In this document: positions 41,435 through 56,581 of the stretch, in pieces
Layout of the letters: the number at the start of each line of letters is the position of its first letter
How positions within the stretch are numbered: position 1 is the first letter of the stretch
From: Cellulomonas humilata
GTDB taxonomy: Bacteria; Actinomycetota; Actinomycetes; Actinomycetales; Cellulomonadaceae
DNA length: 64,000 nt
NCBI RefSeq assembly: GCF_013359775.1
Contig: NZ_JABMCI010000041.1
Location: 39,841-103,840 of the forward strand
Direction of reading: 5' to 3'
Program-made: the position numbers and the translations under genes
Notes under the pieces: generated by a model
Database searches by the model: none
Told to the model about the DNA's origin: nothing
Seen by the model: only the letters and a program-made list of their open reading frames with translations

Positions 41435-42256
41435 TCAGCCCAGAGACCCCGCCAGCACCGCGTCGGCCACGCCACGCGCCTCGGTGACCCCACGCACGAC
41501 CGCCTCCCCGTATCCACGCACCCAGGCCGCGACCCCGTCCGGCGTCCCCGTCGCGAAGCCGGCAGCGCCCCCGAGGTACGGGTTGAGCGCGGCCGCCCAG
41601 GCGGACTCGGCAACCACGGACCCGGTCGGGTCCAGACCCCGCGCGGTGAGCAGCAGCCGCGCGACGGCCCGCGTGACCAGCCCGTTCGCCGCGAGGAACG
41701 GGCGCAGCGCCAGCAGCTCGCCGTGCACGACCGCGCCGACCACCAGGGCCGGGACCGTCGTGGTCCGCACGGTCCGGTCGAGCAGGTCGATCCGCGCGGC
41801 CAGCTCGTCGCCGACCGGCGCGGACCCCAGGCCGGTGAGGTCCTGCGCCGGCTCGTCGACCCGCAGCCGGCCGACGTCGGGCTCCTCCAGCCATCCGCCT
41901 GTGGCCGCGGTGTGCACGCGGGCGAGCACCTGGCGCAGCGGCGGGAGGGCGGCCGACCCGCTGGTCCCGAGCGCGGGCATCCACCGCTCCACCAGGACCG
42001 TGGCCCGCAGCGCACCGACGACGACGGGATCGGAGCCCCCACCGGTCGCGACCTCGCGGACCAGCGACAACGGCACCCGCACGCCCTCGATCTCGCACGA
42101 CGCCCGCGTGGCCCGCAGGCCCGCCTCGGCCCGGACCTCCCGCCAGCGACGCCGGTACGCCTCGTGCCAGCGCAGCTCCTCGCAGGCGATCCGGGCGCGC
42201 TCGACCGCCTCGGTGACTCCGGGCAGGTCGAGCAGCGGGGCCAGGGGGTCGGTCAC
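41435..42256 (-). CDS. Fic-fold protein with degenerate active-site motif
   Basis: 273 residues, mostly helical. The region LRPFLAANGLVTRAVARLLL (about 207-226) aligns with the Fic motif HPFxxGNGRxxR but has Arg for the catalytic His and Leu for the first Arg, so AMP transfer as in classical Fic enzymes is unlikely. ATRASCEIEGVRVPL near residue 50 resembles the segment before Fic inhibitory/substrate regions. Actinobacterial homologues at this locus are often labelled oxidoreductase without evidence. ATG 42256 is taken as start. The gene diverges from malic enzyme. Confidence 0.65.
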   Translation of the reverse strand: MTDPLAPLLDLPGVTEAVERARIACEELRWHEAYRRRWREVRAEAGLRATRASCEIEGVRVPLSLVREVATGGGSDPVVVGALRATVLVERWMPALGTSGSAALPPLRQVLARVHTAATGGWLEEPDVGRLRVDEPAQDLTGLGSAPVGDELAARIDLLDRTVRTTTVPALVVGAVVHGELLALRPFLAANGLVTRAVARLLLTARGLDPTGSVVAESAWAAALNPYLGGAAGFATGTPDGVAAWVRGYGEAVVRGVTEARGVADAVLAGSLG

Positions 42257-42296
42257 GCGGTCACCCTACGAGCGCCGGACGGGCCACAATGGCCGG

Positions 42297-43687
<1,391 letters not shown>

Positions 43688-43691
<4 letters not shown>

Positions 43692-44422
43692 ACCCGCCGC
43701 GCGAGCGACTCGGCCGCGCGCTGGGTTGCCCGGACCAGGCCGTCGGGCACGGCCCCGTCCTCGAACGTCACGGCCAGCCCGGCGATCGGATGCCCGGTGC
43801 GGTCCCGCACGGCGGCCGCGACGGAGGCGAACCCGCTGGTCACGTCGCCGTGCTCCGACGCCCACCCGACGCGGCGGACCTCCGTGAGGATCGTGCGCAG
43901 CTCCGACAGCCGACGCGGGCCCACGCCGGTGCGGTCGACGAACGCCTCACGGTCGGGGAACAGGGCGCGCACCTGCGCCGGGGGAAGTGCCGCGAGGATC
44001 GCCCGGCCGCTGGCGGTCAGGTGCGCCGGCAGCCGCACGCCGACGTCGGTCACCAGGGCGGGCCGGCCGGCCGCGCGCTCCTCCACCACGTAGACGACGT
44101 CTCGCCCGTGCAGGACGGCCAGGTGCGCGCTCTGCCCCACCTGGTCGACGAGCCGCGCGAGCACCGGCCGCGCCGCGCGGGCCAGCGGCGCCTGCCGGGA
44201 GTAGGCGGAGCCCAGCTCGAACGCGCTCAGTCCCAGGCCGTAGCGGCGCTCCTCGGGGAGGTGGACGACGAACCCGTGCTCGGTGAGGACGGCGAGCAGG
44301 TGGTACGTGGTCGACCGCGGGAGGCCGAGTGCCGTGGCCAGCGCCGCGGCGGGCAGCGGTCCCGTCCGGGACAGGTGCGCCAGCAGGCGCAGGGTGGCGT
44401 CGGCGGCGGGCACGTCGCTCAT
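43688..44422 (-). CDS. IclR-family regulator, probable hut repressor
   Basis: 244 residues. N-terminal winged HTH ([20 protein letters not shown] then [20 protein letters not shown]) and a C-terminal IclR effector domain ([39 protein letters not shown]). ATG 44422 has AGGAGG 6 nt upstream; a second ATG 6 nt before is inside the spacer. It diverges from hutH and has a palindrome at 44435 between them, so control of hut by histidine or urocanate is inferred. Confidence 0.92.
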
Positions 44423-44434
44423 GACCATCCTCCT

Positions 44435-44450
44435 GTCTGGTATCCCAGAC
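44435..44450. promoter_or_regulatory. Operator-like inverted repeat in the iclR-hutH intergenic region
   Basis: GTCTGG-TATC-CCAGAC has perfect 6-bp arms. GGTATC recurs at 44451, giving a possible second half-site. It sits 12 nt before the iclR ATG (its Shine-Dalgarno overlaps the edge) and 55 nt before the hutH start, suited to repression in both directions. Confidence 0.7.
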
Positions 44451-44504
44451 GGTATCGGCGACGCGCACCTACGCAACGAACCGCCCCGCGCGGTGTCATG
44501 AGTC

Positions 44505-46048
44505 ATGAGCGACCATCCCCCCGTCGTCGTCGGCACCGGTCCGGTCTCGATCGCCGACGTCGTCGCCGTCGCCCGGCACGGGGCGGGCGTCCGGCTGTCC
44601 GACGAGGCCCTGGGCGCGATCGCGCGGGGCCGCGCGGTCGTCGACGAGCTCGCCGCCGACACCCGCCCGCACTACGGCATCTCCACCGGCTTCGGCGCGC
44701 TGGCCACCCTGTCCATCCCGGCCGACAAGCGCCTGGACCTCCAGCGCAGCCTGGTCCGCTCGCACGCGGCCAGCACCGGCCCGGAGGTCGAGCGGGAGGT
44801 GGTCCGCGCGCTCATGCTGCTGCGCCTCTCGACGCTGGCCACCGGCCACACCGGCGTCCGGCCGGAGACCGCGAGCGCGTACGCGGCGATGCTCGACGCG
44901 GGGATCACCCCGGTGGTCCGCGAGTACGGCTCGCTCGGCTGCTCCGGGGACCTGGCGCCGCTGGCGCACTGCGCGCTGGCCCTGATGGGCGAGGGCGAGG
45001 TCCGAGACGCCACCGGGAGGCTCGTCGAGGAAGCACGCACCGGTCACACGCTCGTCGAGGAAGCACGCACCGGTCACACGCTCGTCGAGAAGGAGGGTCT
45101 GGCCCTCATCAACGGCACGGACGGCATGCTCGGCATGCTGGCCCTCGCGCTGCACGACCTCGACGTCCTGCTCGACACGGCGGACGTCGCGGCCGCGATG
45201 AGCGTCGAGTCCCTGCTCGGCACCGACGCGGTGTTCGCCGCCGACCTCCAGGGCCTGCGGCCCCACCCCGGACAGGCGGTGTCGGCGGCGAACATCCGCG
45301 CGGTGCTGCGCGGCTCCGGGATCATGGCCAGCCACAAGACGCCCGAGTGCACCCGGGTGCAGGACGCCTACTCGCTGCGGTGCGCGCCGCAGGTGCACGG
45401 TGCCGCGCGGGACACCGTCGCGCACGCGCGGACCGTGGCGGAGCGGGAGCTGGCGGCCGCGATCGACAACCCGGTGATCACCGACGACGGCCGCGTCGAG
45501 TCCAACGGCAACTTCCACGGCGCGCCGATCGGGTACGTGCTGGACTTCCTGGCGATCGCCGTCGCGGACGTCGCGAGCATGTCCGAGCGCCGCACCGACC
45601 GGTTCCTCGACGTCTCGCGCAACCACGGCCTGCCCGCGTTCCTCGCGCACGACCCCGGGGTCGACTCCGGCCTGATGATCGCCCAGTACACCGCCGCGGG
45701 GCTGGTCAGCGAGCTCAAGCGGCTGGCGGTGCCGGCCAGCGTCGACTCGATCCCGTCGTCGGCCATGCAGGAGGACCACGTGTCCATGGGCTGGCACGCG
45801 GCGCGCAAGCTGCGCCGGTCGATCGACGCCCTGACGCGGGTGCTCGGCATCGAGGTGCTGACCGCCGCGCGAGCGCTGGACCTGCGGGCGCCCCTGGCTC
45901 CGTCGCCGATCACCGGAGCCGTGCGGGACCTGCTGCGCGCCGCCGGGATCCCCGGCCCCGGCCCGGACACCTACCTCTCCCCGGACCTCGAGACGGCGGC
46001 AGACGCCGTTCGCGAAGGACAGATCGCCGCACAGCTAGGAGCTCGCTC

Positions 46049-46052
<4 letters not shown>
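44505..46052 (+). CDS. hutH: Histidine ammonia-lyase with internal 10-residue tandem duplication
   Basis: 515 residues; it deaminates L-histidine to urocanate. The MIO prosthetic group should form from C146-S147-G148 in [14 protein letters not shown] (Cys in place of the commoner Ala, as in other actinobacteria). YGISTGFG (57-64), [15 protein letters not shown] and [15 protein letters not shown] are also present. Residues 173-182 and 183-192 are identical copies of [10 protein letters not shown] in the loop before [13 protein letters not shown]. It is the first gene of the hut operon, with ATGA overlap to hutU. Confidence 0.96.
45021..45080 (+). repeat. Exact 30-bp tandem duplication inside hutH
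   Basis: Positions 45021-45050 and 45051-45080 are identical 30-mers starting CTCGTCGAGGAAGCACGCAC; a third partial copy of 9 bp follows (45081-45089). The frame is kept. The identity at synonymous sites points to a recent or actively maintained event. Confidence 0.97.
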
Positions 46053-47706
<1,654 letters not shown>

Positions 47707-47710
<4 letters not shown>

Positions 47711-48870
47711 CGTTCGCCGGCACGTGGTCGGAACTGGCGCCCGTCGGGCGGGCCACCGACGGCGGCTACCGCCGGTTCGCCTGGACGCGCGAGGACCACA
47801 CGCTGCGCGAGTGGTTCGCCGGCTCGGCGGCCGCGCGCGGGCTCGACCTGGTCACCGACCGCGCCGGGAACCAGTGGGCGTGGTGGGGCGACCCCGACGC
47901 GACCCCGGGGGTCGTCACCGGCAGCCACCTCGACTCGGTGCCGGGCGGCGGGGCGTTCGACGGGCCGCTCGGGGTGGTCAGCGGCTTCGCCGCCCTGGAC
48001 CTGCTGCGGGAGCGCGGCGTCACGCCCGCACGGCCGCTCGGCATCGTGAACTTCGTCGATGAGGAGGGCGCCCGGTTCGGCGTCGCCTGCGCCGGCTCCC
48101 GCCTGATCACGGGTGTGCTCGACGCCGACCGGGCCCGTGCGCTGAGGGACGCGGACGGCGTGACGATGGCGGACGCCCTGACGGCCGCCGGCCGCGACCC
48201 CGCGGAGCTCGGTCCCGACGCGCAGGCGCTGCGGCGGATCTCCGCCTTCGTCGAGCTGCACGTCGAGCAGGGCCGCGCCCTCGTGCACACCGGCGACGCG
48301 GTCGGCGTCGGCCGGATGATCTGGCCGCACGGCCGCTGGCGCGTGGAGCTGCGCGGCGAGGCCAACCACGCCGGCACCACCCCGCTGGCCGACCGGCGCG
48401 ACCCGATGCTCGACCTCGCGGCCCTGATCGCGCAGGTCCGGCGGGCTGCCGAGGACGCCGGCGCGCTGGCCACCGTCGGGAAGCTGCGGGTGGACCCGAA
48501 CGGCGTGAACGCGATCCCGTCGCAGGTGACCGCGTGGCTCGACGTCCGCGCGTCGGAGGAGACCGCGGTCCGCGCGGTCCTCGCGTCGCTGGCCGCGTAC
48601 GCGCCGCAGGAGGAGTCCTGGACCCCGGTCACCGTGCTCGACGCCGACCTCGCGGACGTGGTCGCGGGCGCGCTGGACGACCCACCGCGCCTGGGCACCG
48701 GCGCGGGCCACGACGCCGGCATCCTCGCGGCCGCGGGCATCCCCACGGCGATGCTCTTCGTCCGCAACCCGTCCGGCATCTCGCACGCCCCCGCGGAGGA
48801 CGCCGACGAGGCCGACTGCCTCGCGGGCATCGACGCGCTGGCCGCGGTCCTGGGACGGTTGCTGACGTGA
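47707..48870 (+). CDS. M20-family amidohydrolase (allantoate amidohydrolase/N-carbamoylase-like) in the hut operon
   Basis: 387 residues. Zn ligands are visible in [20 protein letters not shown] (His, Asp), [11 protein letters not shown] (Glu pair), [10 protein letters not shown] (His) and [13 protein letters not shown] near the end; [20 protein letters not shown] is the dimerisation/lid region. Such enzymes hydrolyse N-carbamoyl, ureido or N-formyl-type substrates. In this operon it occupies the place where N-formylglutamate deformylase (HutG) is expected, so it may release glutamate from N-formylglutamate. That is inference from context. Confidence 0.88.
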
Positions 48871-50180
48871 CCACGTACTGGGCGGCACACGCGTGGCTCC
48901 CGGACGGCCTGGCCGATGACGTCCGGATCACGGCAGCCGACGGACGGATCGTGGCCGTCGACCGGGGACCCGCGAGCCCGGACGACCAGCGCCTGCCCGG
49001 CGTCGTCCTGCCCGGGTTCGCCAACACGCACTCCCACGCGTTCCACCGCGCGCTCCGGGGCCGCACGCACGACGACGGCGGCACGTTCTGGACGTGGCGG
49101 GACCGCATGTACGCGCTCGCCGAGGCACTGACCCCGGACACGTACCTGGACCTCGCCCGCGCCACCTACGCCGAGATGGTGCTCGCCGGTGTCACGGCGG
49201 TCGGCGAGTTCCACTACCTGCACCACGCCCCCGGCGGCACCCCGTACGACGACCCGAACGTCATGGCCGAGGCCCTGCGCACCGCCGCGCGCGAGGCCGG
49301 TCTACGGATCACCCTGCTGGACACCGCGTACCTGACCGGCGGGATCGACGCGCCCCTGGAGGGTGCCCAGCGACGGTTCGGCGACCACGACGCCGACGCC
49401 TGGGCCGCCCGCGTCGCCGCGATCCGCCCGGACGACACCCTCACGGTCGGCGCGGCGATCCACTCGGTCCGCGCGGTCCCCCTGGACGACCTCCCCCGGA
49501 TCGCCGGGCACGCCACCGGCCGCCCGCTGCACGTGCACCTCTCCGAGCAGCGCCTCGAGAACGAGCAGGCGCTGGCCACGTTCGGCGCCACCCCCACCCG
49601 GGTGCTCGAGGACGCGGGCGCGCTCGGCCCCCGCACCACCGCGGTGCACGCCGTCCACGTGACACCGGAGGACGTCGCGATCCTCGGCTCCACGCGGACC
49701 GGGATCTGCCTGTGCCCGTCCACCGAGCAGGATCTCGGCGACGGGATCGCGCCCGGCGCCCTCCTGCAGTCGGCGGGCGCGCGCCTGAGCGTCGGCAGCG
49801 ACCAGCACGTGCGCACCGACCTGCTGGCGGAGGCGCGGTCGGTCGAGATGCACGAGCGCCTGGCCGAGGAGTCCCGCGGGGTCCTGGCCCCCGCCGACCT
49901 GCTCGCCCTGCTGACGACCGGGGGCCACGCGAGCCTCGGCGACCCGACGGGCGGCAGGATCGCGGTCGGCGCCCCGGCCGACCTCGTGGCGGTCCGCACC
50001 GACACCCCCCGCACGGCCGGTGCGGACCCCGCGCAGCTCGTGCTCGTCGCCGGCAGCGCCGACGTGGACACCGTGGTGGTCGGAGGCGTCGTGCGGGTCG
50101 AGGGCGGCCGGCACGTCCTGGGCGACGTCGGGGCCATGCTGGGCTCGGCGGTCCGCGCCGCGTGGGAGGAGACCCGATGA
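48867..50180 (+). CDS. hutF: Formimidoylglutamate deiminase
   Basis: 437 residues, amidohydrolase superfamily. [18 protein letters not shown] (metal HxH), [28 protein letters not shown] and [18 protein letters not shown] give the metal ligands and catalytic residues. It converts N-formimidoyl-L-glutamate to N-formyl-L-glutamate and ammonia, marking the hutF variant of the histidine pathway. The start is GTG 48867 with GTGA overlap; the end overlaps hutI as ATGA. Confidence 0.95.
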   Translation: MTTYWAAHAWLPDGLADDVRITAADGRIVAVDRGPASPDDQRLPGVVLPGFANTHSHAFHRALRGRTHDDGGTFWTWRDRMYALAEALTPDTYLDLARATYAEMVLAGVTAVGEFHYLHHAPGGTPYDDPNVMAEALRTAAREAGLRITLLDTAYLTGGIDAPLEGAQRRFGDHDADAWAARVAAIRPDDTLTVGAAIHSVRAVPLDDLPRIAGHATGRPLHVHLSEQRLENEQALATFGATPTRVLEDAGALGPRTTAVHAVHVTPEDVAILGSTRTGICLCPSTEQDLGDGIAPGALLQSAGARLSVGSDQHVRTDLLAEARSVEMHERLAEESRGVLAPADLLALLTTGGHASLGDPTGGRIAVGAPADLVAVRTDTPRTAGADPAQLVLVAGSADVDTVVVGGVVRVEGGRHVLGDVGAMLGSAVRAAWEETR

Positions 50181-51319
50181 CGTCGCACCTGGTCACCGGC
50201 ATCGGGGAGCTGACCACGCACGACGACCGGTTCGGCGGTCCGCTGCTCGACGCCGCCCTCGTCGCGCAGGACGGCCTGGTCGCGTGGGTCGGGCCGGCCG
50301 CGGACGCCCCCGCCGCCGACACCCGCACCGACCTCGCCGGCGCCGCGGTGGTCCCCGGCTTCGTCGACTCGCACACGCACCTGGTCTTCGGCGGCGACCG
50401 GTCGGCGGAGTTCGAGGCCCGCATGGCCGGAACGGTCTACACGGGCGGCGGCATCGCGACCACCGTCGCGGCCACCCGGGCGTCGTCCGACGAGGTCCTG
50501 CGCGACCGCCTCGCCGCGCTGGTCAGGGAGGCCCGCAGTCAGGGCACCACCACCCTGGAGATCAAGAGCGGGTACGGGCTCGACGTCGAGAACGAGGTGC
50601 GGCTGCTCCGCCTGGCCCGCGAGGTCACCCCCGAGACCACGTTCCTGGGGGCGCACGTCGTCCCCGCGGACGTGGACCGCGCCGACTACCTTGCCCTGGT
50701 CACCGGCCCGATGCTCGAGGCCTGCGCGCCGTACGCCCGGTGGGCCGACGTGTTCTGCGAGCCGGCCAGCCCGCTCGCGTTCGACGGCGACGAGGCGCGC
50801 GCGGTGCTCGTCGCCGCGCGGGCCGCGGGACTGGGCCTGCGCGTGCACGCCAGCCAGCTGGCGCCCGGCCCCGGGGTGCACCTCGCGGTCGAGCTCGGCG
50901 CCGCCAGCGTCGACCACTGCACCTACCTGTCGAACTCCGACGTCGCGGCCCTGGCCGGCTCCGGCACGGTCGCCACCCTGCTGCCCGGCGTCGAGTTCTC
51001 GACCCGCTCGCCCTACCCCGACGCCCGCCGCATCATCGAGGCGGGTGTCGAGGTCGCGCTGGCCAGCGACTGCAACCCCGGCACGTGCTACTCCACGTCG
51101 ATGCCTCTGATGATCGCGCTGGCCGTCCGCGAGATGCGGATGACCGTCGAGGAGGCGGTCCGGGCTGCGACGCTCGGCGGCGCCCACGCGCTGCGTCGCG
51201 ACGACGTCGGCCACCTGCGCCTCGGGGCGCGGGCGGACCTGGCCGTGCTCGACGCCCCCAGCTACCGGCACCTCGCCTACCGGCCGGGGGTGCCGATCGC
51301 GCGGGCGCTGACCCTCTAG
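50177..51319 (+). CDS. hutI: Imidazolonepropionase
   Basis: 380 residues. It hydrolyses 4-imidazolone-5-propionate to N-formimidoyl-glutamate. [18 protein letters not shown] (metal HxH and substrate Arg), [49 protein letters not shown] and [21 protein letters not shown] cover the active site. It is the last gene of hut. The stop shares CTAG with the convergent flavin oxidoreductase stop. Confidence 0.97.
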   Translation: MTSHLVTGIGELTTHDDRFGGPLLDAALVAQDGLVAWVGPAADAPAADTRTDLAGAAVVPGFVDSHTHLVFGGDRSAEFEARMAGTVYTGGGIATTVAATRASSDEVLRDRLAALVREARSQGTTTLEIKSGYGLDVENEVRLLRLAREVTPETTFLGAHVVPADVDRADYLALVTGPMLEACAPYARWADVFCEPASPLAFDGDEARAVLVAARAAGLGLRVHASQLAPGPGVHLAVELGAASVDHCTYLSNSDVAALAGSGTVATLLPGVEFSTRSPYPDARRIIEAGVEVALASDCNPGTCYSTSMPLMIALAVREMRMTVEEAVRAATLGGAHALRRDDVGHLRLGARADLAVLDAPSYRHLAYRPGVPIARALTL

Positions 51320-52386
51320 GCCCAGGTGGCGCGGCGGTACTGCGGCTGCCACGCCTCGACGTCCTGGACGCCGAGCTCGTGCGCCGCGCGCAGCGGCCAG
51401 GACGGGTCGCGCAGCCCCTCACGTCCGAGCAGGACGGCGTCGGCGGACCCGTCGGCCAGCACCGCCTCGGCCTGCGCCGGGTCCGTCAGGAGACCGACCG
51501 CGGCGACGGGCAGCCCGGACGTCTCGCGCACCTCGCGCGCGGCGGGCACCTGGTACCCCGGGCCGACCGGGATGGACGCGGGTGCGTTGCCGCCGGTGGA
51601 CACGTCCACCAGGTCGACGCCGTGGCCGCCGAGCTCCTTGGCCACCTGGGCCACCTCGTCGACCGTGAGCCCGCCCTCGACCCAGTCGGTCGCGGACAGC
51701 CGGACGAACAGCGGCTTGTCGTCGGGCCAGGCCGCGCGCACGGCGTCGGCGGTCTCCACGAGCAGCCGGGCGCGGTTCTCCAGCGAGCCGCCGTACTCGT
51801 CGTCGCGGTCGTTGGACAGCGGCGAGAGGAACTGGTGCAGCAGGTAGCCGTGCGCCGCGTGCAGCTCGACCACGTCGAAGCCGGCGTCGTCGGCCCGGCG
51901 AGCGGCCTCCGCGAAGGCCGCGGGGATGCGGGCGATCTCGTCGAGGGTCAGCGCGCGGGGCGTCGCGAGCCCCGGGAAGGCCGTCGCGGACGGGCCCACC
52001 GTCGCCCAGCCGCCCTGGTCCGCCGGCACCGAGCCGCGCCCGTCGGCGAACGGGGAGAACGTCGACGCCTTGCGGCCCGCGTGCGCCAGCTGCACCCCGA
52101 CCAGGGTGCCGCGCTCGTGCACGAAGTCGGTGATCCGGCGCCACTCCGCGACGTGCAGGTCGTGCCACAGCCCGGTGTCCTGCGGCGAGATGCGCCCCTC
52201 CGGGACGACGGCCGTCGCCTCGGCGAGCAGGAGGCCGAACCCGCCGGACGCGCGCGCGCCCAGGTGCACCAGGTGCCAGTCGTTCGGGCTGCCGTCGACG
52301 GCCGAGTACTGGCACATCGGGGCCAGCCAGGCGCGGTTGGCGAACGTGGTGCCCCGAAGGGTGAGCGGCGAGAAGAGAAGGGTCAC
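51316..52386 (-). CDS. Old Yellow Enzyme-family NADH:flavin oxidoreductase (YqjM-like)
   Basis: 356 residues, FMN-dependent TIM barrel. APMCQYSA (Cys tuning FMN), [48 protein letters not shown] and [14 protein letters not shown] match the YqjM/thermophilic-like class. It reduces activated alkenes such as enones. GTG 52386 is the preferred start; a TTG 12 nt upstream is possible. It is probably monocistronic. Confidence 0.92.
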   Translation of the reverse strand: MTLLFSPLTLRGTTFANRAWLAPMCQYSAVDGSPNDWHLVHLGARASGGFGLLLAEATAVVPEGRISPQDTGLWHDLHVAEWRRITDFVHERGTLVGVQLAHAGRKASTFSPFADGRGSVPADQGGWATVGPSATAFPGLATPRALTLDEIARIPAAFAEAARRADDAGFDVVELHAAHGYLLHQFLSPLSNDRDDEYGGSLENRARLLVETADAVRAAWPDDKPLFVRLSATDWVEGGLTVDEVAQVAKELGGHGVDLVDVSTGGNAPASIPVGPGYQVPAAREVRETSGLPVAAVGLLTDPAQAEAVLADGSADAVLLGREGLRDPSWPLRAAHELGVQDVEAWQPQYRRATWA

Positions 52387-52475
52387 GTGCGGTCGCAACC
52401 GACGACGGCCGCCCTCGATTCCCCCCGGGCCCTAGGACCCCCATCACGTCGACGACGCCGCGCGACCATGGACGG

Positions 52476-53321
52476 GTGCTGAGCATCCCCGACGCGGTCG
52501 ACGCCCAGGCGGTCGCCGCCCACCACAAGGTCGAGCTGATGACGACGCCGGGGGTGTACCTCGTGCGCACCATGCTGGCCGGCGCCTACATCGGCATCGG
52601 CGTGCTCATCATGGCCACCGCGGGCGGCCCGCTGTTCGTGGCGGCCTCACCGTTCACCCCGCTGGTGCAGGGCCTGGTGTTCGGCGTCGCGCTGACCATC
52701 GTGGTCGTGGCCGGGGGCGAGCTGGCCACCTCGGCGATGATGATCCTCACGCAGGGCGCGATCCGCGGTGCGATCGGCTGGGGACGCGCCGCCGTGGTCC
52801 TGCTGGCCTGCATGGCCGGCAACTTGGTCGGCGCCATGGTCTTCGCGTTCCTCGTGCACGTGTCCGGCGTGCTGGCCCCCGGCACGGCGGGCGGCACGGT
52901 CCTGGCCAGCATGGTCGAGCACAAGGCGCACGAGACGTCGGTGCAGCTGCTGGTCCGCGGGATCCTGTGCAACGTGCTGGTCTGCCTGGCCATCTGGTGC
53001 GCGGCGCGGCTGCGCAGCGAGGGCGCGAAGATCGCCGTCATCTTCGCGTGCGTCATGGTGTTCATCACGTCCGGCTTCGAGCACGTCGTCGCCAACATGA
53101 CCACCTTCTCGCTCGGCCTGTACGGCAGCCTGCCGGGTGCGACCGTCGCCGAGATGGCCCGGAACATCGCCCTCGTCGGGCTCGGCAACCTGATCGGCGG
53201 CGGGATCCTGGTCGGGGCCGCGTACGCCTACGGCAGCCGCCCGGCCCGCACCCTCGAGCAGCCCGGCGTGTCCGACTCGGGCGCGCTGCACGGCGACCGG
53301 GAGCCGCTGGCAATACGGTGA
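52476..53321 (+). CDS. Formate/nitrite transporter (FocA/NirC) family channel
   Basis: 281 residues, six membrane helices with the FNT layout (VRTMLAGAYIGIGVLIMATA in helix 1, GGELATSAMMILTQGA, ACMAGNLVGAMVFAFLVH, GILCNVLVCLAIWCAARL, GFEHVVANMTTFSLGLYG, NLIGGGILVGAAYAYGS). GFEHVVANM contains the conserved pore histidine. It transports formate, nitrite or related monovalent anions. The start is GTG 52476. No nitrite reductase or formate gene is next to it, so the anion is open. Confidence 0.92.
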   Translation: MLSIPDAVDAQAVAAHHKVELMTTPGVYLVRTMLAGAYIGIGVLIMATAGGPLFVAASPFTPLVQGLVFGVALTIVVVAGGELATSAMMILTQGAIRGAIGWGRAAVVLLACMAGNLVGAMVFAFLVHVSGVLAPGTAGGTVLASMVEHKAHETSVQLLVRGILCNVLVCLAIWCAARLRSEGAKIAVIFACVMVFITSGFEHVVANMTTFSLGLYGSLPGATVAEMARNIALVGLGNLIGGGILVGAAYAYGSRPARTLEQPGVSDSGALHGDREPLAIR

Positions 53322-53376
53322 CTCGAACAGCGGCGCAGCCGACGCCGCCCGAGCTGGCCAGCTTCGAGGAGCACGC

Positions 53377-54480
53377 ATGAGCACCTCCGACCCGCACCGC
53401 CCCGGCGGCGCGACCGACCGTCCCGACGAGACGGACCCCGCGATCGAGCAGACGACGCCGGGCGCCGACGACGCCCCTGCGCACGAGGTCGCCCCGACCG
53501 TCGAGACGCTCGACCCCCCGACCCCGACGGAGGCCGAGCCGGGAACGGCTGCTGAGCCGGACGCCGTCGCCGAGCCCGCCGAGCCGGCGCCCGCCGAGCC
53601 GATCGAGAAGCCCGTCGTCGAGCCGGTCGAGCCGGACGCTGCGGCCACCGAGACCCTCCCCGCCGCGGCGCGCACCACGGAGACGACCGGCCCGAGCCTC
53701 GACACTGGCCGGCACGCGGTCGTGCGACCGGCACCCACGCCCCCCGACGAGCCCACGCCGGACCCGGTCGTCACCCCGACCGCCGCCGCTGAGCGCGCCG
53801 AGCCCACCGCGACCACCACCGCCGAGCGCGCCGAGCCCACCGCGGCTCCCACCCCGGAGCCGCTGGCCCCCGAGCCCGCTCCCGTGACCGCCGCTGCGCC
53901 GGTCACGCCCGTCGCGCCCGCCGCGCCCGCCGCGCCCGCCGCATTCGCGGCACCGACGCCGGCGGCGCCCGGCGACGACGACCTGTTCCCCGACCCGAAC
54001 GCCCCCCGCTCGACCTCCGTCGGCTCGCACATCCTCGGCGTCCTGGTCGGCCTGATCCTCGGTCCGATCGGCGCGGCGGTCCTGCTCATCGGCGAGGCGC
54101 AGATCCTGGACGCGCAGGTGGACGGCTGGGACGCGTCGACCGAGGTGCTCGGCATCGTGCTCGTCACCCTCGGAGTGCTGCTGCTCGGCACGGTGCTGCT
54201 GCTCGGGCTCTGGACGCCGGCCGTGCCGATCACCGCGGGCACCGTGCTCACACTCGCCGGCATCGTCTACCTGTACCTGCCGTCGATCGCGCGCGAGCAG
54301 ACGCTCAACCTCCTCACGTCATCGGGCTGGCGGCTCACGGTCACGCAGGTGACGGTCGCGGGCACGTCGGGCATGGTGCTCGCGACCGGGTTCCTGCTGC
54401 TTCTGGCGGGCATCGTGATCGGCGCGGCTCGTCGCCGCGGGGTCCACCTCGGCGAGTTCCGCGAGCGCCACCGCGTCTGA
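53377..54480 (+). CDS. Pro/Ala/Glu-rich protein with four C-terminal membrane helices
   Basis: 367 residues. About 1-205 is low complexity (Pro, Ala, Thr, Glu), with an AERAEPTA repeat in tandem around residues 138-155 and no signal peptide, so it is probably cytoplasmic and disordered. Then four hydrophobic helices (about 215-238, 255-278, 280-300 and 328-350), ending in a basic tail (GAARRRGVHLGEFRERHRV). No family is recognised. The spacing from the channel gene (55 bp) would allow co-transcription. Confidence 0.7.
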   Translation: MSTSDPHRPGGATDRPDETDPAIEQTTPGADDAPAHEVAPTVETLDPPTPTEAEPGTAAEPDAVAEPAEPAPAEPIEKPVVEPVEPDAAATETLPAAARTTETTGPSLDTGRHAVVRPAPTPPDEPTPDPVVTPTAAAERAEPTATTTAERAEPTAAPTPEPLAPEPAPVTAAAPVTPVAPAAPAAPAAFAAPTPAAPGDDDLFPDPNAPRSTSVGSHILGVLVGLILGPIGAAVLLIGEAQILDAQVDGWDASTEVLGIVLVTLGVLLLGTVLLLGLWTPAVPITAGTVLTLAGIVYLYLPSIAREQTLNLLTSSGWRLTVTQVTVAGTSGMVLATGFLLLLAGIVIGAARRRGVHLGEFRERHRV

Positions 54481-54572
54481 GCCGGCGGCACGGGAGCGCC
54501 GCTCTCCGGCTAGAGTGCGTTCCCGGACCCCGGTCCACCTGCATCGACGTCGCTGCACAGGAGGTGGTCCTC

Positions 54573-56573
<2,001 letters not shown>

Positions 56574-56581
56574 GCCGGACG

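Noticed and set aside
41435..42256. Calling this gene an oxidoreductase, as homologues are often labelled
   Set aside because: No nucleotide- or flavin-binding motif is visible; the only recognisable stretch resembles a degenerate Fic loop.
45021..45089. hutH as a frameshifted or broken gene
   Set aside because: The duplication is exactly 30 bp, keeps the frame, and all catalytic blocks are intact downstream.
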